Positions 43,535 to 53,356 are shown, counted from the first letter of the stretch. The stretch: DNA of 64,000 nucleotides from Streptomyces rhizoryzae (GCF_023155275.1 NZ_JALMUV010000037.1:1-64000); one strand, 5' to 3'. Notes: generated by a model from the letters alone, not told the origin. A program made the numbers and translations.

Positions 43535-45517
43535 GTGGCATTGCTGACCCGTATCAAGGGGCCGCGCGACCTGGACCGGCTCTCGCCCGAGCAGCTCACG
43601 CAGCTGGCGGGGGAGATCCGGGGCTTCCTGGTCGACGCGGTCTCCAAGACCGGCGGACACCTCGGCCCGAACCTCGGCGTCGTCGAACTGACCATCGCCC
43701 TGCACCGCGTCTTCCACTCCCCCAAGGACAAGGTCCTGTGGGACACGGGGCACCAGTCCTACGTCCACAAGCTGCTGACCGGCCGCCAGGACTTCTCCCG
43801 GCTCAAGGCCAAGGGCGGCCTCTCCGGCTACCCCTCCCGCGCCGAATCCGCGCACGACATCATCGAGAACAGCCACGCCTCCACGGTCCTGGGCTGGGCC
43901 GAGGGCATCGCCAAGGCCCACGAGGTCCGCGGCGTCGACGACCGGGTGGTGGCGGTCATCGGTGACGGCGCGCTCACCGGCGGTATGGCCTGGGAGGCGC
44001 TCAACAACATCGCCGCGGCCAAGGACCGCCCGCTGGTCATCGTCGTCAACGACAACGAGCGCTCCTACGCCCCGACCATCGGCGGCCTGGCCAACCACCT
44101 CGCCACGCTCCGCACCACCGACGGCTACGAGCGCTTCCTGGCCCGCGGCAAGGACATCCTGGAGCGCACCCCGGTCGTCGGGAAGCCGCTCTACGAGACC
44201 CTGCACGGCGCCAAGAAGGGCCTGAAGGACTTCATCGCCCCGCAGGGCATGTTCGAGGACCTGGGCCTGAAGTACGTCGGCCCGATCGACGGCCACGACA
44301 TCGAGGCGCTGGAGTCCGCGCTGACCCGCGCCAAGCGGTTCGGCGGCCCGGTGATCGTCCACTGCCTCACCGAGAAGGGCCGCGGCTACAAGCCCGCCGA
44401 GCAGGACGAGGCCGACCGCTTCCACGGCATCGGCCCGATCCACCCGGACACCGGCCTGCCGCGCTCCTCCGGCGGCAAGGACTGGACCGGCGTCTTCGGC
44501 GACGAGATGGTCGCGCTCGGCAAGGAGCGCGAGGACATCGTCGCCATCACCGCGGCCATGCTCCAGCCGGTCGGCCTGGAGAAGTTCGCCAAGGAGTTCC
44601 CGGACCGGGTCTACGACGTCGGCATCGCCGAGCAGCACGCCGCGGTCTCCGCGGCCGGGATGGCCACCGCCGGCCTCCACCCGGTCTTCGCGGTCTACGC
44701 CACCTTCCTCAACCGCGCCTTCGACCAGGTGCTGATGGACGTGGCGCTGCACCGCTGCGGGGTCACCTTCGTCCTGGACCGGGCCGGGGTCACCGGCACC
44801 GACGGCGCCTCCCACAACGGCATGTGGGACATGTCGATCCTCCAGGTCGTCCCCGGTCTGCGGCTGGCCGCGCCGCGCGACGCCGACCAGGTGCGCGCCC
44901 AGCTGCGGGAGGCCGTCGAGGTCGACGACGCGCCGACCGTGGTGCGCTACTCCAAGGGCGCGGTCGGCCCGGCCGTCGAGGCGGTCGGCCGGGTCGGCGG
45001 CATGGACGTGCTGCGCGAGCCCGGCACCACCGGGCGGCCCGACGTCCTGCTGGTGTCCGTCGGCGCGCTCGCCCCGATGTGCCTGGAGATCGCCGCCCTC
45101 CTCGACAAGCAGGGCATCTCCACCACCGTCGTGGACCCCCGCTGGGTCAAGCCGGTCGACGAGGAGCTGCCGGGCCTGGCCGCCAGGCACCGCGTGGTGG
45201 TCACCGTCGAGGACAACATCCGCACCGGCGGCGTCGGTTCGGCCATCGCCCAGGCGCTCCGCGACGCCGGGGTGGACATGCCGCTGCGCGACTTCGGCAT
45301 CCCCGAGCGGTTCCTGGACCACGCCTCCCGCAAGGAGGTCATGGCGGAGATCGGCCTGACCGCGCCGGACATCGCCCGCCAGGTGACCGGCCTGGTCGCC
45401 AAGATGGACAACCGCGACGAGGACACCGGCAGCGCCGCCGGCGACGGGGCCGCGGACGCCCCCGAGTCCGTCGGCGGTACGCGGACGGCCGCGCCCGCCG
45501 AGGCCGCCCGCGACTGA
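43535..45517 (+). CDS. dxs: 1-deoxy-D-xylulose-5-phosphate synthase
   Basis: Condenses pyruvate and glyceraldehyde 3-phosphate to DXP, the first step of the MEP isoprenoid pathway; uses thiamine diphosphate. The 660-residue protein has the substrate/TPP His in TGHQSY, the TPP motif GDGALTGGMAWEALNN from about residue 143, and the pyrimidine domain with AEQHAAVSAAGMA. A 30-residue Asp/Ala/Glu-rich tail extends past the usual end. GTG at 43535 follows AAGGAGG by 6 bases. It stands alone between a terminator and the permease gene. Streptomyces often have two dxs copies; this is the one next to xylFGH. Confidence 0.96.
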   Translation: MALLTRIKGPRDLDRLSPEQLTQLAGEIRGFLVDAVSKTGGHLGPNLGVVELTIALHRVFHSPKDKVLWDTGHQSYVHKLLTGRQDFSRLKAKGGLSGYPSRAESAHDIIENSHASTVLGWAEGIAKAHEVRGVDDRVVAVIGDGALTGGMAWEALNNIAAAKDRPLVIVVNDNERSYAPTIGGLANHLATLRTTDGYERFLARGKDILERTPVVGKPLYETLHGAKKGLKDFIAPQGMFEDLGLKYVGPIDGHDIEALESALTRAKRFGGPVIVHCLTEKGRGYKPAEQDEADRFHGIGPIHPDTGLPRSSGGKDWTGVFGDEMVALGKEREDIVAITAAMLQPVGLEKFAKEFPDRVYDVGIAEQHAAVSAAGMATAGLHPVFAVYATFLNRAFDQVLMDVALHRCGVTFVLDRAGVTGTDGASHNGMWDMSILQVVPGLRLAAPRDADQVRAQLREAVEVDDAPTVVRYSKGAVGPAVEAVGRVGGMDVLREPGTTGRPDVLLVSVGALAPMCLEIAALLDKQGISTTVVDPRWVKPVDEELPGLAARHRVVVTVEDNIRTGGVGSAIAQALRDAGVDMPLRDFGIPERFLDHASRKEVMAEIGLTAPDIARQVTGLVAKMDNRDEDTGSAAGDGAADAPESVGGTRTAAPAEAARD

Positions 45518-45619
45518 CCCGGACCGCACCGCTCCCGCCGAACTCGGCCGTATCCCGACATTGCGGAGACTCGGTCAGTTCAGGAGATTTGCGAGGGTCA
45601 TCCAGGCGGAGGTTCGCCC

Positions 45620-47188
45620 ATGAGCACAGAGCACGGACCGCACGGACACGGACCGGCACCCGGGCCGCCCGGGACGCGCCGCGACCGCGGGGTGCTGCGG
45701 ACCAAGACCATCGAGCAGTCGCTGCGGGACACCGAGGAGCCCGAGCACGCCCTCCGGAAGTCCCTCTCGGCGCTCGACCTGACGGTGTTCGGCGTCGGTG
45801 TGGTCATCGGCACCGGCATCTTCGTCCTCACCGGGAAGATCGCCAAGGAACAGGCGGGCCCGGCCGTCGCGATCTCCTTCGTCGTCGCCGGCGTGGTCTG
45901 CGCGCTGGCGGCGCTGTGCTACGCGGAGTTCGCCTCCACCGTCCCGGTCGCCGGCTCCGCCTACACCTTCGCGTACGCGTCGCTGGGCGAGCTGCCGGCC
46001 TGGATCATCGGCTGGGACCTGATCCTGGAACTGGCCCTGGGCTGCGCGGTGGTCTCCGTCGGCTGGTCCGGCTACGTGCGCTCGCTGCTGGACACCGGGG
46101 GCCTGCACCTGCCGCCGGAGCTGTCCGGCAGCCACGGCGGGCGGTTCGGCTTCGACCTGCTCGCCTGCGTCCTGGTGCTGGTGATCACCGGCATCCTGGT
46201 GCTCGGGATGAAGCTCTCCTCCCGGGTGACGTCGGTGGTCGTCGGCGTCAAGGTGACCGTGGTGCTGCTGGTGATCATCGCCGGCGCGTTCTTCGTCTCC
46301 GGCGCGAACTACCGGCCGTTCATCCCGCCGAGCCGGCCCAGTGCGGGCGGCGGCGGACTGACCGCGCCGCTCTCCCAGCTGATGTTCGGCTTCACCCCGT
46401 CGCACTTCGGGCTGATGGGCATCTTCGCCGCCGCCGCGGTGGTCTTCTTCGCCTTCATCGGCTTCGACATCGTGGCGACCGCGGCCGAGGAGACCCGCAA
46501 TCCGCAGCGCGACGTACCGCGCGGCATCCTCGGCTCGCTGGCCATCTGCACCCTGCTCTACGTCGCGGTGTCGGTGGTCGTCACCGGCATGGAGAAGTAC
46601 GACACGCTGTCCGTCGACGCCCCGCTGGCCGACGCCTTCAAGCACGTGGGGTACCCGTTCTTCGCGGGCCTGATCAGCTTCGGCGCGGCGGTCGGCCTGA
46701 CCTCGGTGTGCATGATCCTGCTGCTCGGCCAGAGCCGGGTGTTCTTCGCGATGAGCCGGGACGGGCTGCTGCCGCAGCTCTTCTCCCGCGTGCACCCGAA
46801 GTTCGGCACCCCGCACCGCTCGACCCTGGTGCTGGGCGCCGTCGTCGCGGTGGTCTCCGGCTTCACCTCCATCGACGTGCTGGCCGAACTCGTCAACATC
46901 GGCACGCTGTTCGCGTTCGTGGTGGTCGCCGTGGGCGTGGTGCTGCTGCGCCGCTCCCGGCCCGATCTGCCGCGCGCCTTCCGCACCCCGGGGGTGCCGT
47001 ACGTCCCGCTGCTGTCGGTGCTCGCCTCGCTCTGGCTGATGCTCAACCTGCCCGCCGAGACGTGGATCCGCTTCGCGATCTGGATGGCGGCCGGGGTCCT
47101 GCTCTACGCCGCCTACGGGCGCCGCCACAGCCGGCTCGCCGTCCGGCAGCGGGCACACCGCCCGGACCCGGCCGCCGGCCGGCCGTAG
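45620..47188 (+). CDS. Cationic amino-acid transporter-type APC permease
   Basis: 522-residue APC permease with about twelve to fourteen segments. The first carries GVVIGTGIFVLTGKIA, and the cytosolic EETRNPQRDVPRGI follows a middle helix, as in the CAT/YfnA group. A 65-residue charged N-terminal tail (TIEQSLRDTEEPEHALRKSL) precedes it. ATG at 45620 has GGAGG 7 bases upstream. The substrate is probably a basic or branched amino acid; sequence alone does not say. It differs from the shorter permease at 2690-4222. Confidence 0.92.
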   Translation: MSTEHGPHGHGPAPGPPGTRRDRGVLRTKTIEQSLRDTEEPEHALRKSLSALDLTVFGVGVVIGTGIFVLTGKIAKEQAGPAVAISFVVAGVVCALAALCYAEFASTVPVAGSAYTFAYASLGELPAWIIGWDLILELALGCAVVSVGWSGYVRSLLDTGGLHLPPELSGSHGGRFGFDLLACVLVLVITGILVLGMKLSSRVTSVVVGVKVTVVLLVIIAGAFFVSGANYRPFIPPSRPSAGGGGLTAPLSQLMFGFTPSHFGLMGIFAAAAVVFFAFIGFDIVATAAEETRNPQRDVPRGILGSLAICTLLYVAVSVVVTGMEKYDTLSVDAPLADAFKHVGYPFFAGLISFGAAVGLTSVCMILLLGQSRVFFAMSRDGLLPQLFSRVHPKFGTPHRSTLVLGAVVAVVSGFTSIDVLAELVNIGTLFAFVVVAVGVVLLRRSRPDLPRAFRTPGVPYVPLLSVLASLWLMLNLPAETWIRFAIWMAAGVLLYAAYGRRHSRLAVRQRAHRPDPAAGRP

Positions 47189-47258
47189 CCCCTCCTTCCG
47201 GCCCCGCCCCGAAGCGTGCCGGGCGCCGGACGGCAGGCGGGAGGGCGGTGACCGGGCC

Positions 47259-47657
47259 CTAGGACGCCCCGCCCCGCCCCGTACCGCCCCACACCGTCCG
47301 GGGGCCCGTCACGCGGGCGCCCAGGGCCTGGACGCGCTCGCGCAGACCGCGGTCGGCGGTGACCACCAGGCAGTCCCGCCCGGCGCCCTCCTCGGCCACG
47401 AGCGCGACGATCCGGTCGTCACCGCTGCCGTCCGCCGCCACCACCCGCACGTCCTCGACCGACGCCACCCCGCGCGCCGCGCCCTCCACCACCAGGACCA
47501 GCTCCAGCGGCGGCCCGGCCAGCCCGGGCAGCCCGGCGCCGGCGTAGCGGACCAGCCCGTCCCGCAGCCGCTCGGCGGCCCCGCGCCGGTCCCGCCACCA
47601 GCCGTCGGGCACCGAGCCGACGACGTTCGCGGCATCGACAATGACCAAGGAATCCAT
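47259..47657 (-). CDS. Small NYN/PIN-like nuclease-domain protein
   Basis: 132-residue protein with a NYN/PIN-like Rossmann-type fold: N-terminal LVIVDAANVVG with the first acidic residue, GSGDDRIVALVAEE in the middle, and LVVTADRGLRERV toward the end. These Asp positions fit a metal-binding RNase site. The closest family in my memory is the YacP/NYN group. ATG at 47657 opens the first strand directly; the ribosome site is weak (GGCGGT). It lies just downstream of fadB on the same strand but beyond a terminator hairpin (47701-47739). RNA target unknown. Confidence 0.75.
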   Translation of the reverse strand: MDSLVIVDAANVVGSVPDGWWRDRRGAAERLRDGLVRYAGAGLPGLAGPPLELVLVVEGAARGVASVEDVRVVAADGSGDDRIVALVAEEGAGRDCLVVTADRGLRERVQALGARVTGPRTVWGGTGRGGAS

Positions 47658-47700
47658 ACCGCCAGCCTGCCACGGCCACCGCCCCGGCCCGGAAACGCGA

Positions 47701-47739
47701 CGGCGCGCGGACCGGCTCACCGAGCTGGTCCGCGCGCCG
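47701..47739 (-). terminator. Terminator after the fadA-fadB operon
   Basis: Stem CGGCGCGCGGACC (47701-47713) with GGTCCGCGCGCCG (47727-47739), 13-base loop, 23 bp past the fadB stop. It may also reduce read-through into the small NYN gene. Confidence 0.82.
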
Positions 47740-47761
47740 CGTGCCCTGCCGCGCGCGCCCG

Positions 47762-49891
47762 CTACGCGGGGACGCTCGCGACGCCGGGGGCGAGGAACTT
47801 CTTGCCGGTCACCCGCTCCGAGACGCCCTCGCGGTCCAGGTACGGCGTGATGCCGCCCAGGTGGAAGGGCCAGCCGGCGCCGGTGATCAGGCACAGGTCG
47901 ATGTCCTGCGCCTCGGCCACCACGCCCTCGTCCAGCATCAGGCGGATCTCCTGCGCGACGGCGTCCAGCACCCGGTCGCGGACCTGCTCCTCGGTCAGCA
48001 CGGTGTCGCCCTGCTTCAGCAGCGCGGCGACCTCCGGGTCCAGCTCCGGGGCGCCGGAGTCGTAGACGTAGAAGCCGCGCTTGCCGGCCTCCACGACCGC
48101 CTTGAGGTTGGGGGAGACCGTGAAGCGGTCCGGGAACGCGCCGTGCAGCGTCTCCGAGACGTGCAGGCCGATCGCCGGGCCGACCAGCTCCAGCAGCACC
48201 AGCGGGGACATCGGCAGCCCGAGCGGCTCGACGGCCCGCTCGGCGGTGGCCACCGGGGTGCCCTCGTCGATGACGTTCTGGATCTCGCCCATGAAGCGGG
48301 TCAGGATGCGGTTGACGACGAACGCCGGGGCGTCCTTCACCAGCACCGCGGTCTTCTTCAGCGACTTGGCGACCGCGAAGGCGGTGGCCAGCGACGCGTC
48401 GTCGGTCTTCTCGGCCCGGACGATCTCCAGCAGCGGCAGGATCGCGACGGGGTTGAAGAAGTGGAAGCCCACGACCCGCTCGGGGTGCTTCAGCTTCGAG
48501 GCCATCTCGGTGACCGACAGCGAGGAGGTGTTGGTGGCGAGCACGGCGTGCTCCGGCACGACCGCCTCGACCTCCGCGAACACCTGCTGCTTGACGCCCA
48601 TCTCCTCGAAGACGGCCTCGATGACGAAGTCCGCGTCGCCGAACGCCGCGGCCTTGTCGAGGTGGCCGCTGACCAGGCCCTTGAGGCGGTTCGCCTTGTC
48701 CTGGTTGATCCGGCCCTTGAGCAGCAGCTTGTCGACCTCGCCGTGGACGTACGCCACGCCCTTGTCGATACGGGCCTGGTCGATGTCGGTGAGGACGACC
48801 GGCACCTCCAGGCGGCGCGCGAAGAGCAGGGCCAGCTGTGAGGCCATCAGGCCGGCGCCGACCACGCCGACCTTGGTGACCGGCCGGGCCAGCGACTTGT
48901 CCGGCGCACCGGCCGGCCGCTTGGCGCGCTTCTGCACGAGGTTGAACGCGTAGATGCCGGCGCGTAGTTCGCCGCCCATGATGAGGTCGGCCAGCGCCTG
49001 GTCCTCGGCGTCGAAGCCCTGCCGCAGGTCGCCGTTCTTGGCGGCGGCGATGATGTCCAGCGCGCGGTAGGCGGCCGGGGCCGCGCCGTGCACCTTGCCG
49101 TCCGCGATCGCCCGGCCGCGCTGGACGGCCGCGTCCCACGCCTCGCCGCGGTCGACCTCGGGGCGGGAGACCTCGGTGGCGCCGGTCAGCACCGCCGCGG
49201 TCCAGTCCAGCGACCGCTCCAGGAAGTCCGCGCCCTCGAACAGCGCGTCGGCGATGCCGAGGTCGAAGACCTGCTGCCCCTTGAGCTGCTTGTTCTGGTT
49301 GAGGGAGTTCTCGATGATGACCGAGACGGCCTTGTCGGCGCCGATGAGGTTCGGCAGCAGCGTGCAGCCGCCCCAGCCGGGCACCAGACCCAGGAACACC
49401 TCGGGCAGCGAGAACGCCGGCAGCGCCTTGGACACCGTGCGGTAGGTGCAGTGCAGACCGACCTCGACCCCGCCGCCCATGGCCGCGCCGTTGTAGTACG
49501 CGAAGGTCGGCACGGCCAGCCCTGCCAGCCGCTTGAAGACGTCGTGGCCGCCCTTGCCGATGGCCAGCGCGTCCTCGTGCCGCCCCAGCAGCTCGACGCC
49601 CTTGAGGTCGGCGCCGACCGCGAAGATGAACGGCTTGCCGGTGATGCCGACGCCGGTGACGGCGCCCTCCGCGGCCTCCTTCTCGACCTGGTCGATGGCG
49701 GCGTTGAGGTTCGCCAGCGACTGCGGGCCGAAGGTGGTCGGCTTGGTGTGGTCCAGGCCGTTGTCCAGCGTGATCAGCGCGAACCGGCCCGCGCCCCGGG
49801 GGAGGTCGAGGTGGCGCACGTGCGCCTGGGTGACGACCTCGTCGGGGAACAGCTCGGCCGCACCCTTCAACAGCTCAGCGGTCGTGGTCAC
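47762..49891 (-). CDS. fadB: Fatty-acid oxidation complex alpha subunit (enoyl-CoA hydratase/3-hydroxyacyl-CoA dehydrogenase)
   Basis: 709-residue bifunctional beta-oxidation enzyme. Residues about 20-230 form the crotonase domain (AAMGGGVEVGLHCTYR, then FLGLVPGWGGCTLLPNLIGA). From about 335 the 3-hydroxyacyl-CoA dehydrogenase domain begins with VGVVGAGLMASQLA and includes VGFHFFNPV near 477. It hydrates enoyl-CoA and oxidises the 3-hydroxyacyl-CoA. GTG at 49891 overlaps the thiolase stop by 4 bp (GTGA), so the two subunits are translationally coupled. The crotonase oxyanion GGG is present; the usual second catalytic Glu region looks conserved. The main role is fatty-acid degradation. Confidence 0.94.
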   Translation of the reverse strand: MTTTAELLKGAAELFPDEVVTQAHVRHLDLPRGAGRFALITLDNGLDHTKPTTFGPQSLANLNAAIDQVEKEAAEGAVTGVGITGKPFIFAVGADLKGVELLGRHEDALAIGKGGHDVFKRLAGLAVPTFAYYNGAAMGGGVEVGLHCTYRTVSKALPAFSLPEVFLGLVPGWGGCTLLPNLIGADKAVSVIIENSLNQNKQLKGQQVFDLGIADALFEGADFLERSLDWTAAVLTGATEVSRPEVDRGEAWDAAVQRGRAIADGKVHGAAPAAYRALDIIAAAKNGDLRQGFDAEDQALADLIMGGELRAGIYAFNLVQKRAKRPAGAPDKSLARPVTKVGVVGAGLMASQLALLFARRLEVPVVLTDIDQARIDKGVAYVHGEVDKLLLKGRINQDKANRLKGLVSGHLDKAAAFGDADFVIEAVFEEMGVKQQVFAEVEAVVPEHAVLATNTSSLSVTEMASKLKHPERVVGFHFFNPVAILPLLEIVRAEKTDDASLATAFAVAKSLKKTAVLVKDAPAFVVNRILTRFMGEIQNVIDEGTPVATAERAVEPLGLPMSPLVLLELVGPAIGLHVSETLHGAFPDRFTVSPNLKAVVEAGKRGFYVYDSGAPELDPEVAALLKQGDTVLTEEQVRDRVLDAVAQEIRLMLDEGVVAEAQDIDLCLITGAGWPFHLGGITPYLDREGVSERVTGKKFLAPGVASVPA

Positions 49892-51108
49892 TTGCCTGCC
49901 CCCTCGAAGTGCGGGTTCTCCCAGATAACGGTGCCGCCCATGCCGAAGCCGACGCACATGGTGGTGATGCCGTAGCGGACGTGCGGCTGCTCCTCGAACT
50001 GCCGCGCCAGCTGCGTCATCAGGCGCACGCCGGACGACGCCAGCGGGTGGCCGAAGGCGATCGCGCCGCCGTACTGGTTGACCCGCGGGTCGTCGTCGGC
50101 GATGCCGTAGTGGTCGAGCAGCGAGAGCACCTGGACGGCGAACGCCTCGTTGATCTCGAACAGGCCGATGTCGTCGATCGTCAGACCGGCCTTGGCCAGC
50201 GCCTTCTCGGTCGCCGGGACCGGGCCGATGCCCATCACCTCGGGCTCGACACCGGCGAACGCGTAGTCCACCAGCCGCATCTTGACCGGCAGGCCCAGCT
50301 CGCGGGCGACGTCCTCGGCGGCGATCAGCGAGGCGGTGGCGCCGTCGTTGAGGCCGGCGGCGTTGCCCGCCGTGACCCGGCCGTGCGGGCGGAACGGGGT
50401 CTTCAGACCGGCCAGATTCTCCAGCGTGGTGCCCGGGCGCATCGGCTCGTCGGCGGTGGCCAGGCCCCAGCCGGTCTCGCCGCCCTCGGGGTTGGTGCGG
50501 CGCACCGAGATCGGCACCAGGTCGGCCTGGATCTTGCCGTCGACGTACGCCTTGGCGGCCTTCTCCTGGCTGCGCACCGCGTACTCGTCGGCGCGCTGCT
50601 TGGTCAGGTGCGGCAGCCGGTCGTGGAGGTTCTCCGCCGTCATGCCCATGAAGAGCGCGGACTGGTCGACCAGCTTCTCCGACACGAAGCGGGGGTTGGG
50701 ATCCACGCCCTCGCCCATCGGGTGCCGGCCCATGTGCTCGACACCGCCGGCCACGGCGATGTCGTACGCGCCGAAGGCCACCCCGCCGGCGACGCTGGTC
50801 ACCGCGGTCATCGCACCGGCGCACATCCGGTCGACCGAGAAGCCGGGCACCGACTGCGGCAGCCCCGCCAGGATGGCGGCCGTGCGGCCCAGGGTCAGGC
50901 CCTGGTCGCCGATCTGGGTGGTGGCGGCGAGGGCGACCTCGTCGATCCGGGCCGGGTCCAGGTCCGGGTTGCGGCGCAGCAGCTCCCGGATGCACTTGAC
51001 GACCAGGTCGTCGGCGCGGGTCTCGTGGTAAATGCCCTTCGGGCCCGCCTTGCCGAACGGGGTGCGGACGCCGTCGACGAAGACGACGTCCCTAGCGGTA
51101 CGAGGCAC
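49888..51108 (-). CDS. fadA: Acetyl-CoA C-acyltransferase (thiolase), FadA-type
   Basis: 406-residue thiolase that cleaves 3-ketoacyl-CoA to acetyl-CoA and a shortened acyl-CoA. Nucleophile Cys96 in VDRMCAGAMTAV, GNAAGLNDGA in the middle, EINEAFAVQ, IAFGHPLASSG with the base His, and MCVGFGMGG with the second Cys near the C-terminus. GTG at 51108 has AGGAGA 6-7 bases upstream; the frame is open to 51138 without a better start. First gene of the operon with fadB (4-bp overlap). A terminator-type hairpin lies on the far side (51273-51312), belonging to rnd. Confidence 0.94.
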   Translation of the reverse strand: MPRTARDVVFVDGVRTPFGKAGPKGIYHETRADDLVVKCIRELLRRNPDLDPARIDEVALAATTQIGDQGLTLGRTAAILAGLPQSVPGFSVDRMCAGAMTAVTSVAGGVAFGAYDIAVAGGVEHMGRHPMGEGVDPNPRFVSEKLVDQSALFMGMTAENLHDRLPHLTKQRADEYAVRSQEKAAKAYVDGKIQADLVPISVRRTNPEGGETGWGLATADEPMRPGTTLENLAGLKTPFRPHGRVTAGNAAGLNDGATASLIAAEDVARELGLPVKMRLVDYAFAGVEPEVMGIGPVPATEKALAKAGLTIDDIGLFEINEAFAVQVLSLLDHYGIADDDPRVNQYGGAIAFGHPLASSGVRLMTQLARQFEEQPHVRYGITTMCVGFGMGGTVIWENPHFEGAGK

Positions 51109-51272
51109 GTTGGCTCTCCTCCAGGTGCGGGATGGCACTGCTGCGGGCGCGCCCCGGAGGACGCGTCACACGCCCATGCTACTTACGGGTAACCACGCTG
51201 CACACCCCCCTCGCCCGGAGCGGTGAACGTCACACCGGCGGGTGGCCGGAAGCCGCCGGTGCGCGGACGCGA

Positions 51273-51312
51273 ACGGCCCCGGTCGTGCCCGTGGGGGCGC
51301 GGCCGGGGCCGT
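51273..51312 (-). terminator. Terminator after rnd
   Basis: ACGGCCCCGG (51273-51282) pairs with CCGGGGCCGT (51303-51312) across a 20-base G/C-rich loop that can fold further. It lies 24 bp past the rnd stop, in the 228-bp gap before the fadA promoter. Confidence 0.65.
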
Positions 51313-51336
51313 GCGGGCCGCCGGAGCGGGGCCGGG

Positions 51337-52611
51337 TCAGGAGCCGTTGGCCACCAGGGCCTCGGTGAGGGCCGGCGTGACCAGTTCGACCTGCCAGGGA
51401 CGGGCGCCGTGGCCGGCGAGGACGGCGGCGACCGTCTCCGGGGTCGGACCGGCCGGCGGCTCCCAGCACAGCCGGCGGACCGTATCGGGGGTGATGAGGT
51501 TCTCCTGCGGGAGGTTCAGCCGCTCGGCGAGCGCCGTCACCGCCGCCCGCGCGGCGGTCAGCCGGGCCGCCGCGGCCGGGTCCTTGTCGGCCCACGCGCG
51601 GGGCGGCGGGGGGCCGTTGAGCGGCTGGCCGGGCTGCGGCAGCTCGCTGTCCGGCAGCGCCCGGGCGCGGTCCACGGCGGCCTGCCACTGCTCCAGCTGG
51701 CGCCGGCCCATCCGGTGCCCGAAGCCGGGCAGCGCGGCCAGCGCGTGGGTGTTCGGCGGCAGGCCGAGCGCCGCCTCGATGATGGCGGCGTCGCCCAGCA
51801 CCTTGCCGGGCGAGACGTCGCGCCGCTGGGCGACCTGGTCGCGCAGCGTCCACAGCTCCCGCACCACCGCCATCTGCCGGCGCCGGCGCACCTTGTGCAT
51901 ACCGGACGTGCGGCGCCAGGGATCCTTGCGGGGCGGCGGCGGGGGAGCGGCGGCGATCGCGGCGAACTCCTGCCGGGCCCACTCCAGCTTCCCCTGCCGG
52001 GCCAGCTCCTCCTCCAGCGCGTCCCGCAGGTCCACCAGCAGCTCCACGTCGAGCGCGGCGTAGCGCAGCCAGGGCTCGGGCAGCGGGCGGGTGGACCAGT
52101 CGACGGCGGAGTGGCCCTTCTCCAGGGCGTAGCCGAGGACGTTCTCCACCATGGCGCCCAGGCCGACCCGGGCGAAACCGGCCAGCCGCCCGGCCAGCTC
52201 GGTGTCGAACAGCCGGTCCGGGACCATCCCTATGTCGCGCAGGCAGGGCAGGTCCTGGGTGGCGGCGTGCAGCACCCACTCGGCACCGGAGATCGCCTCG
52301 CCGAGCGCGGACAGGTCGGGCACGCCGACCGGGTCGATCAGGACGCTGCCGGCGCCCTCGCGGCGCAGCTGGACGAGGTAGGCGCGCTGGCCGTAGCGGT
52401 AGCCCGAGGCGCGCTCGGCATCCACCGCGACCGGGCCGCGGCCCGCCGCGAAGGCGGCGACGACCTCGGCGAACGCCTCGGGCGTCGCGGTCACCGGGGG
52501 GATGCCCTCGCGGGGTTCCAGTAGGGGTACCGGCGCCGGTCGGGAATCCGGAGGCGATTCTCCGGGTGCTCGCAGTGTCGTGTCTGCTGCGGTCTTTTGG
52601 GCGTCGGTCAC
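51337..52611 (-). CDS. rnd: Ribonuclease D-like 3'-5' exonuclease with HRDC domain
   Basis: 424-residue DEDD-family exonuclease. Exo I motif VAVDAERASGYRYGQRAYLV holds the DxE pair, Exo II lies around LHAATQDLPCL, and Exo III is the YAALDVELLVDLRD region with the last Asp. A C-terminal HRDC-like helical domain (about 230-310) follows. RNase D trims the 3' ends of stable RNAs. A 30-residue Pro-rich leader precedes the nuclease domain from GTG 52611. It lies downstream of whiI on the same strand with an 82-bp gap, so partial co-transcription is possible. Confidence 0.92.
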   Translation of the reverse strand: MTDAQKTAADTTLRAPGESPPDSRPAPVPLLEPREGIPPVTATPEAFAEVVAAFAAGRGPVAVDAERASGYRYGQRAYLVQLRREGAGSVLIDPVGVPDLSALGEAISGAEWVLHAATQDLPCLRDIGMVPDRLFDTELAGRLAGFARVGLGAMVENVLGYALEKGHSAVDWSTRPLPEPWLRYAALDVELLVDLRDALEEELARQGKLEWARQEFAAIAAAPPPPPRKDPWRRTSGMHKVRRRRQMAVVRELWTLRDQVAQRRDVSPGKVLGDAAIIEAALGLPPNTHALAALPGFGHRMGRRQLEQWQAAVDRARALPDSELPQPGQPLNGPPPPRAWADKDPAAAARLTAARAAVTALAERLNLPQENLITPDTVRRLCWEPPAGPTPETVAAVLAGHGARPWQVELVTPALTEALVANGS

Positions 52612-52693
52612 CAGTCAAGGGTATCTGTGGATGCGCGTCGCCCGTCGGGGGAATCTTCCCTCGACGGGCGGGACGGGGCGTGCGGTGGGGTTT

Positions 52694-53356
52694 TCAGTGG
52701 ATGATGCCGGTGCGCAGCGCGACCGCGACCATTCCGGCGCGGTCGCCGGTGCCGAGCTTGCGCGCGATCCGCGCGAGGTGGCTCTTCACGGTCAGTGCGG
52801 ACAGTCCCATCGAGACGCCGATCGCCTTGTTGGACTGGCCCTCCGCCACCAGCCGCAACACCTCGACCTCGCGTCCGGACAGCTCGCGGTAGCCGCCGGG
52901 GTGGCCCGGGGCGCCGGGCGGGCGGCGCTGCATCCGGGCGGCGTTGGCGCCGATCGGGGCGGCGCCCGGCCGGCCCGGCAGGCCGAGGTTGGTGCGGGTG
53001 CCGGTGACGACGTAGCCCTTGACGCCGCCGGCCAGCGCGTTGCGCACGGCGCCGATGTCGTCCGCGGCGGAGAGCGCGAGCCCGTTGGGCCAGCCGGCCG
53101 CCCGGGTCTCGGACAGCAGGGTCAGACCGGAGCCGTCGGGAAGGTGGACGTCGGCGACGCAGATGTCGCGCGGGTTGCCGACGCGGGGGCGGGCCTCCGC
53201 GATGGACGACGCCTCGATCACGTCGCGGACGCCGAGCGCCCACAGGTGACGGGTGACGGTGGAGCGGACGCGGGGGTCGGCCACGACGACCATGGCGGTC
53301 GGCTTGTTCGGGCGGTAGGCGACCAGGCTCGAAGGCTGCTCAAGGAGAACTGACAC
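52694..53356 (-). CDS. whiI: Sporulation response regulator WhiI
   Basis: 220-residue atypical response regulator. The receiver domain (about 20-125) keeps the phospho-acceptor position Asp69 in ICVADVHLPDGSGL. The acidic pair at the N-terminus is reduced to one Asp (VVVADP) and the lysine near the end is replaced (YVVTGTRTN), so normal phosphorylation is doubtful. The C-terminal LuxR-type helix-turn-helix is ELSGREVEVLRLVAEGQSNK, then LSALTVKSHLARIARKLG. WhiI is needed for septation of aerial hyphae into spores in S. coelicolor and is reported to depend on sigma-WhiG. Here a matching promoter is visible at 53436-53463. GTG at 53356 has AGGAGG 5 bases upstream. Confidence 0.95.
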   Translation of the reverse strand: MSVLLEQPSSLVAYRPNKPTAMVVVADPRVRSTVTRHLWALGVRDVIEASSIAEARPRVGNPRDICVADVHLPDGSGLTLLSETRAAGWPNGLALSAADDIGAVRNALAGGVKGYVVTGTRTNLGLPGRPGAAPIGANAARMQRRPPGAPGHPGGYRELSGREVEVLRLVAEGQSNKAIGVSMGLSALTVKSHLARIARKLGTGDRAGMVAVALRTGIIH